Shown: positions 1 to 9,960, counted from the first letter of the stretch. The stretch is DNA of 48,386 bases from Planctomyces sp. (GCA_005791255.1 SXXK01000063.1:1-48386); one strand, 5' to 3'. A program made the numbers and translations. The notes: generated by a model from the sequence alone, not told the origin.

Positions 1-481
1 CATGCGCGTGCTGCAGACCGGCAGCCACGTCCCGAACGATGCCGACAATTTCAGCGACCGACAGCGTTCGTTTTACCAGCAGATCTTTCAGCGAAGGGCC
101 ATCGATCAGTTCCATGACCAGCACTGTGCAACTGCCGTGCTCCAGCACCTCATACACATGCACGATTCCAGGATGAGACAAGCAGGATGTCCGACGAGCC
201 TCCTCAATGACGCTTTGCGACAGTGTCCGTTTGTCCTGTTTCGGCACCTTGATGGCCACAAAGCGATCAAGCAGAGGATCCCGGCATTTCCAGACTGCGC
301 CAAAACTAACCTCACCACGCTGTTCGCAGATCTCAAAACGAAGGAAACGCCCCCCCGGCACAAACTCACTGGTCCCTGTAGAGTCAGTCCTCGCCAATAC
401 AGCCTCGACAACCTCGGCAGATGCCGATGGTACATGATTACCTGAATCGTTGCTCTCTGGCTCATTCCCGCCGCTGCTCAT
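1..481 (-). CDS. Serine/threonine protein kinase, N-terminal part (gene runs off left edge)
   Basis: Own reverse-strand translation from ATG at 481: MSSGGNEPESN...RFLRFEICEQRGEVSFGAVWKCRDPLLDRFVAIKVPKQDKRTLSQSVIEEARRTSCLSHPGIVHVYEVLEHGSCTVLVMELIDGPSLKDLLVKRTLSVAEIVGIVRDVAAGLQHAH; VAIK lysine, HPGIVHVYEV and MELIDGPSL are kinase N-lobe/hinge motifs. In-frame TGA lies upstream. Not listed in the ORF track. Confidence 0.88.
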   Translation of the reverse strand, partial: MSSGGNEPESNDSGNHVPSASAEVVEAVLARTDSTGTSEFVPGGRFLRFEICEQRGEVSFGAVWKCRDPLLDRFVAIKVPKQDKRTLSQSVIEEARRTSCLSHPGIVHVYEVLEHGSCTVLVMELIDGPSLKDLLVKRTLSVAEIVGIVRDVAAGLQHAH

Positions 482-1033
482 GTCACCGTCCTGCCCAAAA
501 TCCGGCACCGATATCAGCCTCTTCAGGCAAAGACGCAGGTCCGAGCCTGGCGGGGACAACCAATCCGGAACAATCTGGCAGAATTCCGAGAGGCAAATTT
601 GGTGGCAGCCTTGGCGGAAAAGTGCCCTGCGCATGCTTTTCCTGTTGTCCTGATATCTCGAGATCACGGGCCGAAGCTGCGGCTGAGCCGTCACCCCCGG
701 CCCAAACACCCGTCCAGTGTCACCACAGGTGACGAGTTGGGACAACGAAAATCCAAAACGCACGTTTCACGGAGCGAAACGCGACAATCGGCCGGATAAA
801 TACTGCGACGCACTCACCTGACTGCTCACTGCATCTCAATGTCTTGTCAAAACTGCTGCCGGGGTAACCGCACCGGCAGTGGCCTGAACAATTTTCGCTG
901 CCACATGCCTGTCAGTCTCACTCAATCCCAGTGACCAGGACTATTTCTCAGGCACCACCCACATGATCTTCGGGCCTGCCCACGGGTAAAGCTCACCCGC
1001 CGCAAACACCGCGTGTGGCAGACCAGCACATCA

Positions 1034-3727
1034 TCAAAAGTCACCAGCCTGCCGCAAATCTTCAGTCGCCGTCTGGCCTTCCGGTGTGACTGCGTTTGTC
1101 AGCGGAATCCCCAGTGTGGGATGGTCAAATGGTGCTTCGCCGCGCACGACTCGCGGATCCGTCAGCGATTCCAGAAAACGCACCACGTCCGCCTGCTGAC
1201 TGGCCGGGATCGCCGTCTCACGCACACCCGTCTCCGGATCCGTTCGCAACGCCGGATGCAGGTCCACATTTTCCCGCCCCAGCTCGTTGTACGGTGCCTC
1301 ATAATGGTCCAGAACATCCTGCAGCGTCGCAAACTTCTGCTCCGGACCGTCTGCCTTAAACGCCGCATGAAAATATGGAGCAGTCAGAGCGATGTTGCGC
1401 AGTCCCGGTGTCCGAAACGCTCCCTGCACAACAGACCAGCGTTCGGCTCGACGCCTCGCCAGCGAAAATGGCAGCGGGGATGTGCGAAGCAGCAATGGCA
1501 TCGGCATCCCCTGTCCAAATGTCCCCGCAATACTCTGCAATGCGTCCGACTCACTCCTGAAATCCAGCTCCACCACTCCACCCACACCCGGATCAAATCG
1601 CACACACGACTGCTGCTCAGCCGTTAATCCGGACTGTAAACTGACAGGACGGTCACTGGTGACGCCGATGTTGTAATAACCGGAATCGTAAAATCGGGGA
1701 GCCCGATCAGGCCAGAACAGCATCCGCTCGATCCGCTCGTCACGCCCCGCACCGCCACCACCCAAAAACACCAGAAACTGATTCTCCAGCGCGGCGTCAT
1801 TCAACGGATCCAGCGGATCCTCGAATTCCAGCACCGGGCCAAACACCGTGGCCCGCGTTCCACCCGCAAACTCGGGCCCCCGATGACAGTCCGCACACGC
1901 ATGGTCCTGAAACGCGCGGAAGCCGGCCAGTATCGCCTTCGCTTGCGCCGCCTGCTCAGGTGACTTGCCCGCCGTCACCGACTCGCCCGCCCGCCGTAAC
2001 CGCATCAACTCGTCAAACTCACTCTGATCCGAAACCAGACGCTGCTGATAAGCCATTACTGCCACACCCCAGAACAATGAAAAATTGGCCTCCACCTGCT
2101 GCAGCCGCAGGACCTGCCCCGTCAATGCATCACGCTCCGCCACAGCCGGTACCTCGCCCCCACACCACCACTCGTCACAAAACGCCCGCTGAATCAGCTG
2201 CCTGTAGGTCAGCATGACCTTCCCGTCCCGTACAAGAGTACCGAGGTGCGAGTCGGACCCGGCCACCTCTTGCTGCGACAATGGCACCCGATCCAGCAGC
2301 TTTCGTGCCACATGATGATACTGCCGCCCAAACCACGACATCTCAGACGCCGACAGCAATGGCGCAGTCGCCTGCGATGCCAGCGCTGCATCCGGCAAAC
2401 GCACCAGCACCCGACACCAGCGACCATTTCGCACCACCCACTTGCCGTAGCCATCCACCCCCGCCTCATCGCCCAGATGGTCATAACCATTAAACACACT
2501 GTCAGCTCGCCCGTCATGAAACAGCCGATCACTGAAGACGGCATTGATCACCGACGGAGCATTCCGGGGCAGCTCACGTCGCCGCTGAAATGTCGCAGGC
2601 AGCAGCTGCTCACATGCCAGCTGCGTATCGTCCGCCACAGCACGCCCGAACTGAGCTTCCTGCGGCGCCAGGGCCCGCCCCAGTCCGGTTACACCCAGCA
2701 GCTGATCAGAACTTAACCCCGGCCACCGGCCCTGCAGCTCAGCCACATCAGTCCCCGCCGGGAGATTCACCGCGGCATACGCCGATGCCGCTGCTGCATC
2801 CGCGGCCCGCACAGCACCGCTGCAAAGCAGGGCGTCCAGCACCAGCTGCAGACGCGTCAGGATCTCGACCGCAAATGCTTCAGCACCACCCGGAACCCCA
2901 CCACTGCCGCCCACAGCAGCAGCCTGCCCGGACACCGCTGTCACCAGCCCCTGCCAGCTCACACGCACGTCCTCGGGCACGCCATCCGCCAACTGCAGTA
3001 ACACCAGACGTTCACGAACCTGCTGAACCGGAAAAAAACCACCAGCCTGAGCTGCCAGTGTCAGTTTTCGCAGCCCCTGCACAGCCAGTAAATTCAACTG
3101 GCCGGGAAAATTCACCATCCCACCCCAGCGGTTTTCGTAAACCCGCAGTACCTGGTCAGCACGCAACTCACACGACGGCTCCAGACCTGACGCCGCTGCA
3201 GCTGCATCGAGCGGCACCGACACCGCCAGCCGCAGCGGCATCCCGAAGGAAATCGGACGAGCATCCGCCCCGGCCCGGAAATGACACGACGCACAGGCCG
3301 TCTGACCATCACTGCCCACCTGCTGATCCCAGAAAAACGCCTTACCCAGAGCTGCCAGAAGCTGCGAATCCCGCACCATCCCACGCAGATCCGACACAAT
3401 CACCTGGGCCCGCTCATCCCGCATCCGCTGGCGACGCTGTGCTGTCAACACCGGCTGCCGCGCCAGCATCCCCGCACGCAACTCCGCAGACAGCTTCCGC
3501 ACATCTTCAAAACTGGTCTCGATATTCTGCAGCGTCTGACGCTCACAACCCTCCGACTTCATCCCGCCATGCGGAATCACCAGCCACGGCTTCCGCTGCG
3601 GTGACGGCGGAGTCTGCTGGCGACGAAGCTCCTCGGATTTCAGCACAGCCGGCTCGTCCGCCGCCACAGCTGCCGCCATCGGCAGACACAGCAGCAACAC
3701 CCAGACCATCACACAGCAGCGTTTCAT
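1034..3727 (-). CDS. Di-haem cytochrome c peroxidase-like (CCP/MauG-type) secreted protein
   Basis: ORF 1034..3775; likely start MKRCCVMVWVLLLCLPMAAAVAA (signal peptide) at 3727. Two CxxCH haem motifs (CASCH, CADCH), plus FRTPGLRNIALTAPYFHAA and HYEAPYNELG typical of the CCP C-terminal domain. Confidence 0.8.
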   Translation of the reverse strand: MKRCCVMVWVLLLCLPMAAAVAADEPAVLKSEELRRQQTPPSPQRKPWLVIPHGGMKSEGCERQTLQNIETSFEDVRKLSAELRAGMLARQPVLTAQRRQRMRDERAQVIVSDLRGMVRDSQLLAALGKAFFWDQQVGSDGQTACASCHFRAGADARPISFGMPLRLAVSVPLDAAAAASGLEPSCELRADQVLRVYENRWGGMVNFPGQLNLLAVQGLRKLTLAAQAGGFFPVQQVRERLVLLQLADGVPEDVRVSWQGLVTAVSGQAAAVGGSGGVPGGAEAFAVEILTRLQLVLDALLCSGAVRAADAAAASAYAAVNLPAGTDVAELQGRWPGLSSDQLLGVTGLGRALAPQEAQFGRAVADDTQLACEQLLPATFQRRRELPRNAPSVINAVFSDRLFHDGRADSVFNGYDHLGDEAGVDGYGKWVVRNGRWCRVLVRLPDAALASQATAPLLSASEMSWFGRQYHHVARKLLDRVPLSQQEVAGSDSHLGTLVRDGKVMLTYRQLIQRAFCDEWWCGGEVPAVAERDALTGQVLRLQQVEANFSLFWGVAVMAYQQRLVSDQSEFDELMRLRRAGESVTAGKSPEQAAQAKAILAGFRAFQDHACADCHRGPEFAGGTRATVFGPVLEFEDPLDPLNDAALENQFLVFLGGGGAGRDERIERMLFWPDRAPRFYDSGYYNIGVTSDRPVSLQSGLTAEQQSCVRFDPGVGGVVELDFRSESDALQSIAGTFGQGMPMPLLLRTSPLPFSLARRRAERWSVVQGAFRTPGLRNIALTAPYFHAAFKADGPEQKFATLQDVLDHYEAPYNELGRENVDLHPALRTDPETGVRETAIPASQQADVVRFLESLTDPRVVRGEAPFDHPTLGIPLTNAVTPEGQTATEDLRQAGDF

Positions 3728-3910
3728 GGCAGTCACGTCTTCCAGCATCATCACTCGAAAAAACAATCCGGACACGCCCGACCGATCTCAGGCTGAGCTT
3801 CGCACAGAAAGAACACTGAGCACTGGAAGCCCCTCGGAGCACTCTGATGAGGTTTCGGTTTCAGGAAAATCCCGTCGGTATCAATCACCTCGCAGAACTC
3901 AGTCGCACCA

Positions 3911-4651
3911 TCAGGCTTCCGGAACAGGCAGCCGCCCGTAACGCTGACGACTGCTGCTGCCACACACGCGAATCACACCTGCCAGCAGCTGTGGAAACGG
4001 CAGCCCTGCGGGATACGTACTCCAGCGATTCGTGCTGTCGTTGCCAAAGGTGAACAAGGCTGCGTGCTGCGAACGATCCTGATCCCGCACCGGATCCGGA
4101 TCCACATACCCGAACCCCCGCCGAATCGACTCCACACCCTCCACTGCACCCGTCAGAAATGTCCACGATGCCAGTCCCGGCGGCGATGACTGCACAGACT
4201 GAGCCCGAAAGGTTGCGGCATACTGCCGCAGTCGCTCGGGAGTATCCGTGAGGGGGTCGAGCGTCACAGACACCAGAGACACACGATCGCCAAATTCGGC
4301 CGCCAGCGGAGCTCGGAGCTTCTGAAACAATCCACTGGCAGCCGGACAGGTACCGTTGCACTGAGTATACATGAAACTGACCAGGACGATCCGATCCCGA
4401 ATCAGATCCGATACCAGCCGCACCACACGACCACTCTGCGTCACACACTCCACATCCGGCAACTGATCAGAATACCTTGCCCCCGCCGTCAACACCCGCG
4501 TCGCTGCCAGGGTGCCTGTCACCGCCGGCGCTGCCATCCGCGGACGCACTGCGCTGGCAGCTACCACCGTACCCGCTGCTGCTGCCGATGCCCGCAACAG
4601 AAATCGCCGCGACGTTCCCGCAGCACCTGATTCATCCGCCGAAATGCTCAT
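3911..4651 (-). CDS. SCO1/SenC/PrrC-family copper/thioredoxin-like protein with Tat-like leader
   Basis: Leader SRRFLLRASAAAAGTVVAASA; VSFMYTQCNGTCPAASGLFQKLR (CxxxC), VSVTLDPLTDTPERLRQYA, later SQHAALFTFGND supplying the conserved His. Confidence 0.85.
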   Translation of the reverse strand: MSISADESGAAGTSRRFLLRASAAAAGTVVAASAVRPRMAAPAVTGTLAATRVLTAGARYSDQLPDVECVTQSGRVVRLVSDLIRDRIVLVSFMYTQCNGTCPAASGLFQKLRAPLAAEFGDRVSLVSVTLDPLTDTPERLRQYAATFRAQSVQSSPPGLASWTFLTGAVEGVESIRRGFGYVDPDPVRDQDRSQHAALFTFGNDSTNRWSTYPAGLPFPQLLAGVIRVCGSSSRQRYGRLPVPEA

Positions 4652-4813
4652 CGACTGCGCCCTGCTTTACAAATGGCCATCAGGTTCGAGGTCCGTTCAC
4701 ACCGCGACACCAGCCGAGCAGAACATCCGGCTCAAATCGCCGGATGCACTGCACAAAAACGCCCCCTAACCCAATCACAGCAATTAACAACTGCACACTG
4801 CACCCGGGAATTG

Positions 4814-7219
4814 CTAACTTTCTCTGCAACAATGCTCATCATCGCACGGTGACTTAAAGTACCAGTACTGCCTCCGCACTTTTAAATGCTCATCAGGCAG
4901 GGCCAGCCCGGATCGCGGATCCATCTGAAACATCATCCGCATGTCTTCGTGGTCCAGGTTGTGGCAGTGAAAGACAAACGGACCTTCAAATGTGCGGAAT
5001 CGCATCAGCACGTGCACTTCCGTATTCGGCCCCAGAATCGTGGTGTCATGCTTAATCCCCAGGTTCCAGACACTGCAGTCAAAATCTGATATCGCTGCGT
5101 CGTGCCGGAAGTCCGAGCTTTCCGGAGGCTGGAATGCTTCGCGCCAGCGAGCCTGCTCAGATTCTGACTGCCACGCTTCGAGCCCCTCGGCCAGAGTGGG
5201 ATCAAAACGCCGGGGGTCATATCCTTCGCGACACAAAGTGATCCGCTCGCCCCGATGATTCTTTGCCCGAACAAACAGATGCTGATGCGATTCCAGGTGC
5301 AGGTGAATCGGATGCCACCACCCACCACTGCGATTTCGCAGTATCCACAGCTCTGTGCTCCACAACTGTGGTACAGCATTGGCTATGCAGGAATCATAAA
5401 ATCGCTTGTTGATCTGCCATGCCCCGCGGCCCCGCTCGAAATTGAACTCGCGAACGTAGATCCGTTCGGGATCCGGGACCGGCAGCTGCACATGCCGCCG
5501 CAAACGAGTTCCCTGCTGCATCGGCAACGATGGCTGCAGCTGCTCGGGATCCTGCCCCGACTGCTGATTCTGTAAAGGCCACGTCCGACGATCATCAGCC
5601 TGCTCGGATACCACAAACTTCAGCAGAAACAGCGGTGCAGCACGGTCTTCACGAATGTCCTCAGCACCACCACGAGGAGTATCGGCCAGAGTCTGCTGGT
5701 TGTCACCATGACCAGGACCACGACCGTCCTTCTGATTCAAAGTGCTGACCACCAGCACTTCATAACTGCCATCACTGTGTCCCCAGCCTTTGAACACGTC
5801 GGACTTCAACTGGGCAAAGTCGAGGCAGACGTCAGCGCGAGTTGCCATGCCAAGAAACACGGAACTCTGCTGCTGCGCCTGGTCAAACAGCCAGCTATCC
5901 TTTCCAAATCGATGAAACACGAGTCGTTTGCGCTGCCGCGTCTGCGGATGCACCACCCAAAACTCGATGTTGTAAAAGCGAGCCAGTGACGCATCCAGCA
6001 TCCGCAGCCAGTAGCGTTCGAATCGGACGGCCTGGCGAGGATACGCGGCACCGTTCACCAGATGTATCGTTCCCAGCGTCCCGTTGTGATCGAAGGGATC
6101 AAAGTGAATGCGGGCCTCGCCGAAGAGGCCTCGCTGCGGATCCGCAGACTGCAGCTCCGCACTGACCGCCGGCTGAATCTGGTCCGGCTGAGTGATGGGA
6201 ACCAGGCACAGGTCCCTGAACACCAGCGGGATCTGCTTCTGCGGCAAATGCCGCCGCCAGCCGTCCGGCCCCGTCACATCATGACCGTTTTCTTCAATCG
6301 GATCGTCCTGCAGGAAGAAGTAGCCGGCCAGTCCCATGAGCGCATTATGCGCAGTGATGTCTTCAGCATGATCGTGATACCACATGGTATTCTGAATCTC
6401 GCCATAGTCCCACGACGACAGCGGTCGCCACGCCAATGGGCTGGCTGCAGTCCCCGGCTCCTGCAATGCCTCATGCGGTACCGGGTTTGGATAGTAATAG
6501 TCCCTGATGCCAATCCCGTGTACGCATTTGTCACCCGGCAAACTGCCAGGCTCCACCAAAAAATTGGGATGACCATCGGAATGCGCCGGAGTGTGGCCGC
6601 CATGCTGATGCAGCGACGTGTCCAGCATCAGCGTCGGATCGATTTCATTGCGGAGCCGCACCACCAGAGGCTGACCGGACCGGGCCAGTATGGTTGGTCC
6701 CGGAGTACTGAAATGCTGCTGCAGCACCCGACCACCAGCATCACACTCAGTGAATCCATAGCACAGCAGTCGAGTCAACCAGCCGGGTACTATCTCACGC
6801 ACCACCGCCCGGACTATCAGTTCGGCAAACTGCAGTGGAGCCGGATGATTGTCGATGGTGCCACGATAGATGTCGCCAGGACGAAAGTTTGAGGCCTGAG
6901 TCAGAGCCCATTCGGTGCCCGCAGCAGGCTGCACTGCAAGACCGGGATACTGCCAATGGAATTCCGGAGCGATTCCCTGAGACCCGCCGCCGAGCGGAGG
7001 ATCCTGGACGTCAGACTGCTGCCGCACCACACGAGTTGGCAGGATCGGCGGAAACGGCAGCGGCTGCACCCATTTGTCAATGTCCGATTCCGACAGTTTC
7101 AAGTGCACCAGATCGCAGCGGCGGTATCCGTCTGCCTGTACTGACACGGCGTTGCTGAATGTGGCCGCAGAGACAGCTGTGGCCTTGCCTGCGGCTGTGA
7201 AGAATCGACGCCGATCCAT
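4814..7219 (-). CDS. Multicopper oxidase family protein
   Basis: MDRRRFFTAAGKATAVSAA leader; copper motifs LHQHGGH, MWYHDHAED, HPIHLHLESHQH, FVFHCHNLDHEDMRMMF (HCHxxxHxxxM). Confidence 0.88.
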   Translation of the reverse strand: MDRRRFFTAAGKATAVSAATFSNAVSVQADGYRRCDLVHLKLSESDIDKWVQPLPFPPILPTRVVRQQSDVQDPPLGGGSQGIAPEFHWQYPGLAVQPAAGTEWALTQASNFRPGDIYRGTIDNHPAPLQFAELIVRAVVREIVPGWLTRLLCYGFTECDAGGRVLQQHFSTPGPTILARSGQPLVVRLRNEIDPTLMLDTSLHQHGGHTPAHSDGHPNFLVEPGSLPGDKCVHGIGIRDYYYPNPVPHEALQEPGTAASPLAWRPLSSWDYGEIQNTMWYHDHAEDITAHNALMGLAGYFFLQDDPIEENGHDVTGPDGWRRHLPQKQIPLVFRDLCLVPITQPDQIQPAVSAELQSADPQRGLFGEARIHFDPFDHNGTLGTIHLVNGAAYPRQAVRFERYWLRMLDASLARFYNIEFWVVHPQTRQRKRLVFHRFGKDSWLFDQAQQQSSVFLGMATRADVCLDFAQLKSDVFKGWGHSDGSYEVLVVSTLNQKDGRGPGHGDNQQTLADTPRGGAEDIREDRAAPLFLLKFVVSEQADDRRTWPLQNQQSGQDPEQLQPSLPMQQGTRLRRHVQLPVPDPERIYVREFNFERGRGAWQINKRFYDSCIANAVPQLWSTELWILRNRSGGWWHPIHLHLESHQHLFVRAKNHRGERITLCREGYDPRRFDPTLAEGLEAWQSESEQARWREAFQPPESSDFRHDAAISDFDCSVWNLGIKHDTTILGPNTEVHVLMRFRTFEGPFVFHCHNLDHEDMRMMFQMDPRSGLALPDEHLKVRRQYWYFKSPCDDEHCCRES

Positions 7220-7477
7220 ACATATTTCCGTGTTCCTTGGGGGGTGATCACTATGTCGTCCCTCCCCAGAATACCGCTGCAGCCAGCCTGGGCAATTGCG
7301 AATTCAGGCAAAACAGGAAATTCAGGAAGAACGGGTTCGAGAAGGAAACTTCGCCAGTTTACGCTGCGTGCGGACCTGGCAGCCCGGAGCTTTAAACTCG
7401 TCAGGATTCCGCGATAGTACTCAGTTACTGCACAACAACTGCACACTGATCAGTTTCCACTGCGACGAGAAACAGAT

Positions 7478-8086
7478 ATGGACCTCGATCCCGGCCAACT
7501 GCACCCCAACAAACTCTACCTGCACCTCGTGCGGACGATCATGCCGCGTCCGATTGCCTGGGTATCCACAGTCTCGCCGACGGGTGTCCTGAACCTGGCG
7601 CCGTACAGTTTTTTCTGCGGCGTGGGGTCACGCCCGCCCACCCTGCTGTTCTGCCCGGCCAACCGCCGCGACGGCAGTCCCAAGGACAGCCTCGCAAACA
7701 CTTTGGCACGCGAAGAATTTGTGGTCAACATGGTGCCATACTCGCTGGCCCGCGAAATGCAGCTGACCTCCAGCGAACTGTCACCGGAAGAATCGGAGTT
7801 TGAACTGGCAGGACTGGACACTGCGGACTCGGTGGTGGTGAGCGTGCCGCGAGTCCGATTGTCGCCGGTCAGTTTCGAATGTCGCCTGCTGCAGCATCTG
7901 GCACTGGGCGCAGGACCGGGCGGAGCCAACATCGTGATCGGGCGGATCGTGCACATGCACATTGACGACGCCGCGCTGAACGACACCGGTTTTGCCGATC
8001 CCGAATTGCTGGATCTGGTTGGAAGGCTGGGAGGAACGGAATACTGCCGGATCCGCGATCGTTTCGATCTGGGTGAGAGACCTTAG
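7478..8086 (+). CDS. Flavin reductase-like, FMN-binding split-barrel protein
   Basis: 202 aa; RTIMPRPIAWVSTVSPTGVLNLAPYSFFCGVGSRPPTLLFCPANR...KDSLANTLAREEFVVNMV is the DIM6/NTAB-type signature. Confidence 0.85.
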   Translation: MDLDPGQLHPNKLYLHLVRTIMPRPIAWVSTVSPTGVLNLAPYSFFCGVGSRPPTLLFCPANRRDGSPKDSLANTLAREEFVVNMVPYSLAREMQLTSSELSPEESEFELAGLDTADSVVVSVPRVRLSPVSFECRLLQHLALGAGPGGANIVIGRIVHMHIDDAALNDTGFADPELLDLVGRLGGTEYCRIRDRFDLGERP

Positions 8087-8144
8087 AGAGTTTTCAGTGG
8101 GCAGTTGGCAGTTTTGTGCAGACGGATGCAGGCGGTGGTTTAAG

Positions 8145-8205
8145 TTCCTCACCCCCTCACCACCGGCCCTTCTCCACCTAAAGGGGGCGAGGGTTGACTG
8201 AATGT
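8145..8205. repeat. REP-like intergenic element (CTCACCCCCTCACCACCGGCCCTTCTCCACCTAAAGGGGGCGAGGG)
   Basis: Imperfect inverted repeat; spurious translation SQPSPPLGGEGPVVRG resembles widely dispersed bacterial intergenic repeats. Confidence 0.5.
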
Positions 8206-8393
8206 TGGCCCGGCACGATGACAAGCACAAGCATGAATACGATGACAATTACGGGCCCGAGAGCAATAATCTCGAGGAGCGACCGTGAGGAAGCGGGCGG
8301 GCGCCGCGGCGGGACACACGACTAACCGCCGCCGGGGAAAACGCAGCAATTGGAGCGATTGAAAGCAGCGATCGGGGACACTGCCGCCGGTTT

Positions 8394-8430
8394 GTCTCAC
8401 GCGAAGACGCGAAGACGCGAAGGAAACCAC
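8394..8430. repeat. Short tandem 9-mer repeat (acgcgaag a cgcgaag a cgcgaag)
   Basis: tctcacgcgaagacgcgaagacgcgaagg read directly; resembles a common dispersed intergenic motif. Confidence 0.55.
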
Positions 8431-8547
8431 AGGCTGCTGCCGTGTGGGGTCGTCGAGCACTGGCACTGACACGGCTCGCCAGTAACCCGGGAATGCATTA
8501 CCATTTACGGCCACGCTTGTCCTCAGCACCACGGCAGGAGTCCACTC

Positions 8548-9960
8548 ATGAAAATCCCCGCCTCATTGGCACTCATCATCACTCTGCTGCACGCCTCGCT
8601 CCTTGCCGCATCCGAACGACCCAACATCGTTGTCTTCCTCGTCGATGACCTCGGCTTCGCTGACTGCGGCTTCAATGGCGGGACCGACATCCGGACACCG
8701 CAGATCGATGCACTCGCCGCTGCCGGCACAATCCTCGGTGCTCACTACGTTCAGCCGGTCTGCTCGCCCACTCGAGCAGCACTGATGACGGGCCGCTATG
8801 CTGTGCGCACCGGAGTCTACACAATCGTTCGACCGGGAGCGCGCTGGGGACTGCCGCTTGCCGAACGCACGCTGGCCACTGCCCTCAAAGACGCCGGATA
8901 CGAAACCGCCATCACCGGAAAATGGCACCTGGGCGAATTCGAACGCACCTTCCTGCCCACCTCACGCGGCTTCGATCATCAGTACGGACACTACTTCGGA
9001 GCACTCGACTACTTCACTCACATCCGCGATGGCAAACCGGACTGGTACCGCAACGATCAGCCGCTGCAGGAAGCGGGCTACACAACCGAGCTGCTGGCGA
9101 ATGAGGCGGTGCGACTGATCCGCAGCCGCAGCGGCCAGCCACCCAAACCATTGTTCCTGTACGTGCCGTTCAACGGAGTCCATGCGCCGCTGCAGGTGCC
9201 GGAAAAGTACCTGACACCGTATCAGCACCTGAAAGGCAATCGCCGCACTTACGCCGGCATGCTGGCGGCCGTAGACGCGGCCATCGGACAGATCGTGTCG
9301 GCACTCCGCGTTGCCGGACAACTGGACAATACCCTGATCGTCTTCTCCGCTGATAATGGTGGCCCCAACCCCGACACCCTGACCCGCAACACTCCCTTCC
9401 GCGCCGGCAAGGGCACTTTGTACGAAGGCGGCATCCGCTCCGCCGCCTTTGCCTGCTGGCCCGGTAAAATTCCAGCCGGCCGCAGGACTGAAGAACCTGT
9501 GCATATCATCGACTGGTTCCCGACATTCGTGGAAGTGGCGGGGGGGGCACCGAACCAGCCGCTGCCGCTCGACGGGCGCAGCCTGCTGCCCATGCTGACA
9601 GCCGGCAAACCAACGCCGCACGAATCCCTGCTGCTGGTGCAGTCACCGGTCCGAGCTGCAGTGCGAGCCGGTGACTGGAAATTGCTCAGACTGACCGGAA
9701 CAACAACGGACGACGGGGCCGGTGATGCGGGTGAAACCACAACCGCTCCGGCCAGGAACGCAGGGCAGGGTAAGGGCAAAGCCACAAACCAGGCCAAAGC
9801 CGGCAACGCGGAAAATGCCCTGCAGTTGTACAACCTGCGACAGGATCCGGGTGAAACAAAAAACCTGGCGGCCGAGGAGCCGGGAAAAGTCGCCGAACTG
9901 CAGACTCTGCTCGACAGCTGGCTGAAAGATGCAGTGCCCTCCGGCGTCCCGCGGGAATAA
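8548..9960 (+). CDS. Secreted sulfatase (arylsulfatase family)
   Basis: Signal peptide; NIVVFLVDDLGFADCG, CSPTRAALMTGRYAVRTG (C-x-P-x-R formylglycine site), AITGKWHLG. Confidence 0.93.
   Translation: MKIPASLALIITLLHASLLAASERPNIVVFLVDDLGFADCGFNGGTDIRTPQIDALAAAGTILGAHYVQPVCSPTRAALMTGRYAVRTGVYTIVRPGARWGLPLAERTLATALKDAGYETAITGKWHLGEFERTFLPTSRGFDHQYGHYFGALDYFTHIRDGKPDWYRNDQPLQEAGYTTELLANEAVRLIRSRSGQPPKPLFLYVPFNGVHAPLQVPEKYLTPYQHLKGNRRTYAGMLAAVDAAIGQIVSALRVAGQLDNTLIVFSADNGGPNPDTLTRNTPFRAGKGTLYEGGIRSAAFACWPGKIPAGRRTEEPVHIIDWFPTFVEVAGGAPNQPLPLDGRSLLPMLTAGKPTPHESLLLVQSPVRAAVRAGDWKLLRLTGTTTDDGAGDAGETTTAPARNAGQGKGKATNQAKAGNAENALQLYNLRQDPGETKNLAAEEPGKVAELQTLLDSWLKDAVPSGVPRE

Noticed and set aside
2590-3819. 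409-aa plus-strand ORF opposite the peroxidase-like gene
   Set aside because: Pro/His/Ala/Arg-rich low-complexity translation antisense to a well-supported CDS; explained by GC-rich codon bias.
4678-4700. ggttcgaggtccg resembling a tRNA T-loop
   Set aside because: No matching acceptor, anticodon or D-arm around it.
6062-6892. 276-aa plus-strand ORF opposite the multicopper oxidase
   Set aside because: Antisense to a CDS with complete copper-binding motifs.
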